From assembly GCA_041747155.1 (NCBI GenBank), contig JBGTFQ010000043.1:1-5060 (forward strand): 5,060 nt of DNA. Direction: 5' to 3'. Positions within the stretch are counted from its first letter, which is position 1. Every line of letters starts with the position of its first letter. This document shows, one piece after another, positions 1-4,314 of the stretch. This DNA comes from JACDDK01 sp041747155 (GTDB lineage Bacteria > Actinomycetota > Rubrobacteria > Rubrobacterales > Rubrobacteraceae). A model generated the notes under the pieces. The model was not told the origin of the DNA. It did not search any database and was given only the letters and a program-made list of their open reading frames with translations. Position numbers and translations under genes: made by a program.

Positions 1-878
1 TTGTAGGAGCGTGGGTCAAACTCTGACGGATCTTCTGCGAGAGCCTTGCGGATAGCGCCGGTCGAGGCGAGACGCAGGTCGGTGTCCACGTTGATCTTAC
101 GTACACCGTGCTTGACGCCCTCCTGGATCTCCTTAACCGGAACGCCCCAGGTCGGCTCGATCTTGCCGCCATACTCGTTGATGATATCGACGAGCTCCTT
201 AGGCACGCTGGAAGAACCGTGCATCACCAAGTGCGTGTTCGGCAGACGCTTGTTGATCTCCTCGATAATGTGCATCGCCAATACTTCGCGGTCGGGCTCC
301 TTGGTGAACTTATAGGCTCCGTGGCTCGTACCGATAGCGACCGCCAGAGCGTCGACACCCGTCCGCTCGACGAACTCTACGGCCTGGTCCGGGTCCGTCA
401 AGTTAACCTCGCCCGAGCCCACGCCGTCCTCGATGCCACCCAATGTCCCAAGTTCACCTTCGACGGTTACGCCGTGCTCGTGGGCCATTTCGACGACCTC
501 GCGGGTGACTTGTACGTTGTACTCAAAATCTCCAGGCGTTTTACCGTCTTCTTGCAAAGAGCCGTCCATCATCACGCTCGTAAAGCCGAGGTCTATGGCA
601 CTCTTGCAAGTCTCCGGGCTGTTGCCGTGGTCCTGGTGCAGCACCAGCGGGATGTCCGGGTAGATCTCCGTAGCAGCCTCCATCAGGTGGTAGAGGAAAC
701 GGTCGTTGGCATACTTACGCGCGCCGCGGGAAGCCTGAATGATGACCGGAGAGTTCGTCTCCTGCGCGGCCTCCATGATCGCCTGTATCTGCTCAAGGTT
801 GTTGACGTTGAAAGCTCCAACGCCGTATCCGCCCTTCGACGCTTCATCCAGAAGCTGCCGCATCGTCACGAGTGGCAT
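1..878 (-). CDS. fba: Fructose-1,6-bisphosphate aldolase, class II (Calvin-cycle subtype), C-terminus cut by window edge
   Basis: Zinc-dependent aldolase that reversibly splits fructose-1,6-bisphosphate into dihydroxyacetone phosphate and glyceraldehyde-3-phosphate in the cytoplasm, serving glycolysis, gluconeogenesis and, in autotrophs, the Calvin cycle. My reading of the minus strand gives 292 complete codons from ATG at 878 to the edge, without a stop. Visible landmarks: N-terminal MPLVTMRQLL and GAFNVNN (21-27); HQDHG (81-85) with the catalytic Asp83 and zinc ligand His84; VEGELG (139-144); GTSHG (183-187) with a zinc/phosphate-site His186; MHGSS (219-223) with His220; and NVDTD (263-267), the substrate-binding loop. 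The family is usually a little over 300 residues or about 350 in the longer forms, so probably only a C-terminal tail is missing. The start is supported by AGGAG (plus positions 886-890) 7 nt upstream. It has its own promoter and is separated from the upstream sortase gene by a terminator. The subtype assignment is from recalled family resemblance and does not by itself show carbon fixation. Confidence 0.95.
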   Translation of the reverse strand, partial: MPLVTMRQLLDEASKGGYGVGAFNVNNLEQIQAIMEAAQETNSPVIIQASRGARKYANDRFLYHLMEAATEIYPDIPLVLHQDHGNSPETCKSAIDLGFTSVMMDGSLQEDGKTPGDFEYNVQVTREVVEMAHEHGVTVEGELGTLGGIEDGVGSGEVNLTDPDQAVEFVERTGVDALAVAIGTSHGAYKFTKEPDREVLAMHIIEEINKRLPNTHLVMHGSSSVPKELVDIINEYGGKIEPTWGVPVKEIQEGVKHGVRKINVDTDLRLASTGAIRKALAEDPSEFDPRSY

Positions 879-917
879 GTGTCATCTCCTAATCTCGGTT
901 GTACTTCCTCCCCGACC

Positions 918-946
918 AGTATAAACGCTTCGACCTAGAACGTAAA
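918..946 (-). promoter_or_regulatory. Candidate sigma-70-type promoter of the aldolase gene
   Basis: On the minus strand TTTACG (plus 941-946, 4 of 6 matches to TTGACA) and TATACT (plus 918-923, 5 of 6 matches to TATAAT) are separated by exactly 17 nt. A transcript would start near 911 and carry a leader of roughly 30 nt containing the AGGAG ribosome site. The -35 box sits at the end of the T-run of the sortase terminator. Prediction from sequence only. Confidence 0.6.
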
Positions 947-972
947 AACGCGCCCCCTAGAAGGAGCGCGTT
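944..972 (-). terminator. Intrinsic terminator of the sortase gene
   Basis: Read on the minus strand, AACGCGC and GCGCGTT form a perfect 7-bp arm pair (plus 947-953 and 966-972). The stem can extend by two G-C pairs past one mismatch, around a short loop. It is followed at once by a T-run (TTTTTA, the last two stem bases included). It lies about 29 nt after the sortase stop codon and before the aldolase promoter, as expected for a factor-independent terminator. On the plus strand there is no T-run after the hairpin, so it should work in the minus direction only. Confidence 0.75.
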
Positions 973-1000
973 CAGGTTCTAAATCTGGTGCTAGCGTGTT

Positions 1001-1798
1001 CTACGCGCTACCGACAGCGACCCGCTCGCCTCGCACTACGTACCGCAGGTCGTAGGCTGGCGGGTTGATGCACGTCTGCAAGCTGACCATATCTTTGCCC
1101 GGTATCGGCGCGGTGACCCAATTCTCGCTTATGTCAACCGTCAATATCTCTGTCACCTGATACGTGTAACTCGTACCGTTGGCATCGGAGAGAATGATCT
1201 CATCCCCATAAGTCATGCTCGGGAGAGCCGCGAACTGCATGTAACTACCCGTCCCCGAGTAGCCAAGCACGTGAGCCGCGATGTAAGGGTTTGCGTTGCC
1301 GTCCCACGGATACGCACTCTCTGGAGTCTTACCTGCACCGTTGTACAATGTCGCGTTATCCACACCATTCGCTACGTAGTTGTCGTACAAGCCCATCTTG
1401 GGAACCGTCAGATAAAGATCGTTGGTGGCCGGAGCAGGTGTCTCCGGCTCCTTGGGCTCCTGCGGCTCTTGCTTTGACTCCTCTTGCTTGGGCTCGTCCT
1501 TAGCTTTTTCTTCTGGCTCTTCCTTTTTGGGTTCTTCTTTTTTCTCTTCCGGTGCTTGTGCGATCTCCTTCTCTTCTTCCGCAGCGTCGACCTGGGCTAC
1601 TACTTTTGGCGGCTCCATTGCCTGCGGGGAGTCCAGCCGTTGCACAAGGAGGTTGTCGGTGCTGCGTCCTGCCGGGTCGATGCCGAAGTACAGCAATGCC
1701 CCCAGCGCAACGATTACCAGCGATGCGAGAACCGCGAATCCCACGCCCTGACGCCGCCGCTTGAATTTTCTCATTTTGGACCTGCTTCTATATTCCAT
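1001..1798 (-). CDS. Sortase (cysteine transpeptidase) with N-terminal anchor and acidic/basic stalk; class uncertain, E/D-like
   Basis: Membrane-bound transpeptidase expected to cut surface proteins at a C-terminal sorting signal and join them to the cell wall or to each other. The 265 residues show, in order: a basic N-terminus (RSRSKMRKFKRRR), one membrane segment at about 19-40, a low-complexity Glu/Lys/Pro/Gln stalk at about 72-125, and a beta-barrel sortase domain at about 126-265. The active-site triad is visible: His176 (AAHVLG), Cys243 (SLQTC) and Arg252 (DLRYVVRG, 9 residues after the Cys, as in class E-type sortases). The first ATG has no clear ribosome site but has a -10-like TAGAAT 7 nt upstream, fitting a leaderless start. 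ATG at 1774 (Met9) has AGCAGG 6 nt upstream and is a real alternative that still keeps the basic segment and membrane helix. No sorting-signal protein or pilin gene is visible nearby, so it looks like a stand-alone sortase. The class is uncertain because the His is followed by Val rather than the common Arg. Confidence 0.9.
   Translation of the reverse strand: MEYRSRSKMRKFKRRRQGVGFAVLASLVIVALGALLYFGIDPAGRSTDNLLVQRLDSPQAMEPPKVVAQVDAAEEEKEIAQAPEEKKEEPKKEEPEEKAKDEPKQEESKQEPQEPKEPETPAPATNDLYLTVPKMGLYDNYVANGVDNATLYNGAGKTPESAYPWDGNANPYIAAHVLGYSGTGSYMQFAALPSMTYGDEIILSDANGTSYTYQVTEILTVDISENWVTAPIPGKDMVSLQTCINPPAYDLRYVVRGERVAVGSA
1424..1585 (-). repeat. Low-complexity Glu/Lys/Pro-rich stalk coding region in the sortase gene
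   Basis: This stretch encodes sortase residues about 72-125, made almost only of E, K, P, Q and A with degenerate units such as KKEEPEE, KQEESKQE and EPKEPETP. On the coding strand it is very purine-rich, unlike the rest of the gene. It probably forms an extended, charged spacer holding the catalytic domain away from the membrane. The DNA is not an exact tandem repeat. Such regions tend to vary in length between strains. Confidence 0.75.
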
Positions 1799-1805
1799 GA
1801 CGGCG

Positions 1806-1811
1806 ATTCTA
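1806..1811 (-). promoter_or_regulatory. Candidate -10 element for a leaderless sortase transcript
   Basis: TAGAAT on the minus strand matches TATAAT in 5 of 6 positions and ends 7 nt before the first ATG of the sortase gene. Transcription would then begin at or next to the start codon. No convincing -35 box is seen at the matching distance. Confidence 0.35.
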
Positions 1812-1844
1812 ACAAACGTATTTGCAACTGGTTAGAGTTTTGGC

Positions 1845-1872
1845 AAATTTTTCTCCTGCCAGATAAATTTTT
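1845..1872. repeat. Two direct copies of AAATTTTT spaced 20 bp apart in the divergent intergenic region
   Basis: AAATTTTT occurs at 1845-1852 and again at 1865-1872, start to start 20 bp, about two turns of the helix. Between and around them is a short inverted pair, TGGCA (1841-1845) and TGCCA (1857-1861). The spacing would put both A/T tracts on one face of the DNA, which could favour bending or binding of a regulator to both divergent promoters. In AT-rich sequence such short repeats can arise by chance. Confidence 0.3.
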
Positions 1873-1885
1873 AATGGTTGATTAA
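1871..1885. promoter_or_regulatory. Inverted repeat TTAAT-N5-ATTAA, possible operator
   Basis: A perfect 5-bp inverted repeat with a 5-bp spacer (GGTTG) lies about midway between the divergent sortase and uracil-DNA glycosylase starts. The size and symmetry resemble a half-site pair for a dimeric regulator, but no regulator gene is in the window and the arms are short and AT-only. The rest of the 1799-1952 gap shows no gene or RNA that I recognise. Confidence 0.25.
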
Positions 1886-1938
1886 GATTTCAGGGCGAGT
1901 TTGAGTTCCTACACACCAGCTTTTTAGACACTTCGGGT

Positions 1939-1944
1939 TAGCAT
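1939..1944 (+). promoter_or_regulatory. Candidate -10 element for a leaderless uracil-DNA glycosylase operon transcript
   Basis: TAGCAT (TAnnnT pattern) ends 8 nt before the ATG at 1953. There is no purine-rich ribosome site in front of that ATG, which fits transcription starting at or very near the start codon. A -35 box at the expected distance is poor. An alternative pair is TTGAGT (1901-1906) with a weak -10 near 1924. Confidence 0.3.
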
Positions 1945-1952
1945 ATGGGCCA

Positions 1953-2546
1953 ATGGATATTATCCGTCAGTTAGAGGTCCACCGAGACCATGTGCAGGGC
2001 TGTGCTCTGTGCTTTTCCGATGGCGGCAATGCTCCTGTCGTCGACATCGCTAAAGATGTGCGGGTGCTTCTGATCGGTCAGGCTCCGGGCATTACAGAAG
2101 TTACGACCCGGCTGCCTTTTACGGGACCGGCTGGCAAAAGACTCATGCAGTGGTTCGAAAGGGCTGGTATCGAGCGCGACGACGTGTATTTCTCGGCCCT
2201 GGCGCGTTGCTTTCCAGGCAAGGCCAAAGGTGGCGGGGACAAAGCGCCGTCGCGAGCCATGATCCGAAACTGCGGACAACACCTGGAGGCCGAGCTAAGT
2301 ATCCTGGACCCGGCAGTAGTCATTTTGGTCGGTGGCATGGCAATAAAAGAGGTTCTGAACGTGCCACGCATGACCGACGTTATAGGCGAGGCTATCGAAC
2401 GCGATGGGGTAACATACGTTCCGCTGCCACATCCCTCAGGCGCCTCGACATGGTTGAACGCGCCGGAGAATAAAGAAAGCCTGGAGCGGGCCTTGAAGAT
2501 CCTCGGCAGCCGAACAAAGAAGGCGGAACAGGAGAACAACGCTTGA
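1953..2546 (+). CDS. Uracil-DNA glycosylase superfamily protein, family-4-like, with iron-sulphur cysteines
   Basis: Base-excision repair enzyme expected to remove uracil, or a related damaged base, from DNA. The 197 residues carry four cysteines spaced as in family 4 enzymes: Cys17 and Cys20 (GCALC), Cys86 (ARC) and Cys107 (RNC), the likely ligands of a 4Fe-4S cluster. Motif 1 is GQAPG (42-46) followed by LPFTGPAG (54-61). Motif 2 is LPHPSGAS (158-165) followed by TWLN. Length is normal for family 4. Both motifs depart from the usual GE(G/A)PG and HP(A/S)xxx forms as I remember them, so this is probably a separate subfamily and its substrate is less certain. No ribosome site precedes the ATG; a -10-like hexamer 8 nt upstream suggests a leaderless start. 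It is the first gene of a three-gene operon and overlaps the ATPase start by 4 nt. The C-terminal tail (KKAEQENNA) is charged and probably disordered. Confidence 0.85.
   Translation: MDIIRQLEVHRDHVQGCALCFSDGGNAPVVDIAKDVRVLLIGQAPGITEVTTRLPFTGPAGKRLMQWFERAGIERDDVYFSALARCFPGKAKGGGDKAPSRAMIRNCGQHLEAELSILDPAVVILVGGMAIKEVLNVPRMTDVIGEAIERDGVTYVPLPHPSGASTWLNAPENKESLERALKILGSRTKKAEQENNA
2530..2534 (+). promoter_or_regulatory. Ribosome binding site that fixes the TTG start of the ABC ATPase
   Basis: AGGAG lies 8 nt before the TTG at 2543, inside the last codons of the glycosylase gene. No in-frame ATG occurs before residue 60, well inside the nucleotide-binding domain (after Walker A), so the TTG is needed to include the N-terminal part of the fold. 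The overlap TTGA joins this start to the upstream stop, a standard arrangement for translational coupling. Confidence 0.8.
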
Positions 2547-3511
2547 CCTCGGATACTCAGCGCGAGAACAAATTGGATACCCGGCGTTCCACACTGGTAG
2601 CAAACGGTCTGAAGAAAAACTACGGCGATTTCGAGGCCGTGAAAGGCTTGGACTTCGAGGTTTTTCCGGGCGAATGTTTCGGGTTTTTGGGGCCAAATGG
2701 CGCAGGCAAGACCACCACTATGCGCATGATCTACGGCGCTTCCATTCCTACGGGTGGACGACTTCGGGTAGTCGGCCTCGACGTTCGAGGTAATGAACGG
2801 GCCATCAAACGCCGTATCGGGGTAGTTCCACAGGAGAACAACCTCGACGACGACCTACGGGTGCGGGAGAACCTGCTCGTATACGGACGATACTTCGACA
2901 TGCCAAAGAAATCCGCTCTACGTCGCGCCGACGAGTTGCTGGATTTCGTTCAACTAACCGAGAAAGCCGATTCCGATGTATCCGAGCTCTCAGGCGGGAT
3001 GAAGCGGCGGCTCTTGATCGCCCGCGCCCTCATAAACGATCCGGATCTTGTAGTCCTGGACGAACCAACTACCGGCCTGGACCCCCAGGCTAGGCACTTA
3101 GTCTGGGACAAGATGCGCGACCTCGTGCGCGAAGGCAAAACCCTGATCCTCACGACGCACTACATGGAAGAAGCCGCCCGACTCTGTAACCGCCTCGTCA
3201 TCATGGAGGATGGCAACATAGTCGTGGGCGGCGTGCCGGATGAACTGGTCGAGCAACATGTCAGCCCGCAAGTGCTTGAGTTCCGTTCCGATCCTCAATC
3301 ACTGCAAGAATTGCGTCCCATCCTGCTAAAAATGGTGGATAATGTAGAAGAAGGTGCGACCGGCGAAGCATTACTCGCATTCACCCGAGACTCGGATGAC
3401 GTTCTGGAGCGTGTGCGGGAGTCCGGGATAGCGGTCGAGAACACAGTGTACAGGCAGTCGGGCCTCGAAGACGTATTTCTGAAACTCACTGGAAGGAGTC
3501 TGACAGACTGA
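2543..3511 (+). CDS. ABC-2 type exporter, ATP-binding protein (NodI/DrrA family)
   Basis: Cytoplasmic ATPase that should power the permease encoded next, pairing as a two-protein exporter. All nucleotide-binding motifs are present in the 322 residues: Walker A GPNGAGKT (50-57), Q-loop Gln97 in VVPQENNLDDDL, signature LSGGM (149-153), Walker B LVVLDEP (169-175), D-loop GLDPQ (178-182) and switch His206 (TTHYMEE). The PQENNLD and YGRYF stretches and the GLDPQARHLVW run resemble NodI (lipo-oligosaccharide export) and the DrrA (drug export) group. The C-terminal portion ends in GLEDVFLKLTGRSL (307-320), the usual end of this group. A TTG start is chosen because of the AGGAG 8 nt upstream and the 4-nt overlap with the glycosylase. 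The stop TGA shares one base with the permease ATG. The substrate cannot be told from the sequence: drug, lipid or glycolipid are all possible. Confidence 0.95.
   Translation: MTSDTQRENKLDTRRSTLVANGLKKNYGDFEAVKGLDFEVFPGECFGFLGPNGAGKTTTMRMIYGASIPTGGRLRVVGLDVRGNERAIKRRIGVVPQENNLDDDLRVRENLLVYGRYFDMPKKSALRRADELLDFVQLTEKADSDVSELSGGMKRRLLIARALINDPDLVVLDEPTTGLDPQARHLVWDKMRDLVREGKTLILTTHYMEEAARLCNRLVIMEDGNIVVGGVPDELVEQHVSPQVLEFRSDPQSLQELRPILLKMVDNVEEGATGEALLAFTRDSDDVLERVRESGIAVENTVYRQSGLEDVFLKLTGRSLTD
3493..3509 (+). promoter_or_regulatory. Permease ribosome site with an interposed small hairpin
   Basis: AAGGAG (3493-3498) is 12 nt from the permease ATG at 3511, longer than the usual spacing. The perfect odd palindrome AGTCTGACAGACT (3497-3509) overlaps the end of the ribosome site and fills this spacer. 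As RNA it can form a 5-bp stem with a 3-nt loop, which could shorten the effective distance or slow initiation until ribosomes finishing the ATPase open it. Confidence 0.5.
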
Positions 3512-4314
3512 TGGGATCCATCCGTATACCGTCGCCCCGTGGCGCGTTCCGGGTGTGGCAACGCAACGCGACGATCTTCCGCAAGTACTGGAAGAGCGCG
3601 ATGTTCCCCAATTTCTTCGAACCGTTGTTGTATTTGGCGGCGATGGGCCTCGGACTCGGGGCGTTTATCCAGCAGGGCGGCATAAACGGACAGACCTACG
3701 TGCAGTACATCGCACCGGGGCTGCTCGCGTCAAACGCCATGTTCGCTGCGTCCTTCGAGAGCACCTTCAACACCTTTGTCAAACTCAGGATCGATCGCGT
3801 CTACGATGCGATCACCACGACGCCCGTAAATCCTGAGGATGTCGTCGCCGGAGAGTATCTGTGGGCCGGAACGCGGGCAGCGCTATACGGGACGGGGTTT
3901 CTCGCGATGCTTACTATCCTCGGTTTCGCATTCACGCCCCAAAACCCTCTGATCTCATCCTGGTGGGCGTTGCTTATTCCGCCGATGCTGCTTGTTATCG
4001 GGGTGATGTTCAGCGTCATGGGGACGTTGTTCACCAGCCTGATCAAACGCATAGACCTGTACGCTTACTACTTCACCCTGGTCGTCACTCCACTATTCTT
4101 GTTTAGTGGAATCTTCTTTCCTGTCGAAGAGTTCCCGGCTCCAGTGCCGTTGCTGGCGTGGTTCACGCCGCTGTACCATGCGGTCAATGCCTGTCGAGGG
4201 CTGGCTAATGGGCCGGATTTAGCGATACTGGGGGATGTTGCGTGGGTGCTCGTTTTTACCGGGGCTCTGGCATTGGTTCCGGTTCAGATCATGCGTCGGA
4301 GGCTCATCGACTGA
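3511..4314 (+). CDS. ABC-2 type exporter, permease (NodJ/DrrB family)
   Basis: Membrane subunit of the exporter, 267 residues, normal for the family. About six membrane segments are visible, near residues 35-53, 64-84, 115-140, 150-175, 184-204 and 238-260. The N-terminal stretch WKSAMFPNFFEPLLYL (27-42), then GLGLG (46-50), IAPGLLASNAMF (67-78), ITTTPVNPEDVVAGE (101-115) and SGIFFPVEEFP (199-209) match the conserved pattern of NodJ-type ABC-2 permeases. The last of these precedes the final membrane helix, as in the whole ABC-2 group. The ATG overlaps the ATPase stop by one base (TGATG), so the two subunits are likely made in step. An alternative ATG at 3601 would cut the conserved N-terminal segment and is unlikely. 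The gene ends 11 bp inside the convergent DUF2254 gene. Rhizobial NodJ exports Nod factors, but no nodulation gene is seen here, so the substrate is unknown. Confidence 0.93.
   Translation: MGSIRIPSPRGAFRVWQRNATIFRKYWKSAMFPNFFEPLLYLAAMGLGLGAFIQQGGINGQTYVQYIAPGLLASNAMFAASFESTFNTFVKLRIDRVYDAITTTPVNPEDVVAGEYLWAGTRAALYGTGFLAMLTILGFAFTPQNPLISSWWALLIPPMLLVIGVMFSVMGTLFTSLIKRIDLYAYYFTLVVTPLFLFSGIFFPVEEFPAPVPLLAWFTPLYHAVNACRGLANGPDLAILGDVAWVLVFTGALALVPVQIMRRRLID

Noticed and set aside
108..938. Long plus-strand open frame (276 codons) opposite the aldolase gene
   Set aside because: The minus strand encodes an unmistakable class II aldolase through this stretch. The antisense frame is a known side effect of codon bias in high-G+C genes; its product has no recognisable motif and it lacks its own convincing ribosome site.
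1484..1885. Plus-strand open frame with a Phe/Leu-rich start that looks like a membrane segment
   Set aside because: It is the antisense reading of the Glu/Lys codons of the sortase stalk, where GAA/AAG read backwards give Phe and Leu. The apparent membrane helix is an artefact.
1945..1974. Nine-codon reading frame (ATG at 1945) overlapping the glycosylase start in another frame
   Set aside because: It could be imagined as a leader peptide, but it has no ribosome site, no attenuator-like repeats of one amino acid and no hairpins after it; chance is the simpler reading.
2078..2539. Minus-strand open frame of 153 codons opposite the glycosylase gene
   Set aside because: The plus strand has full glycosylase motifs and operon signals; the antisense product shows no family features.
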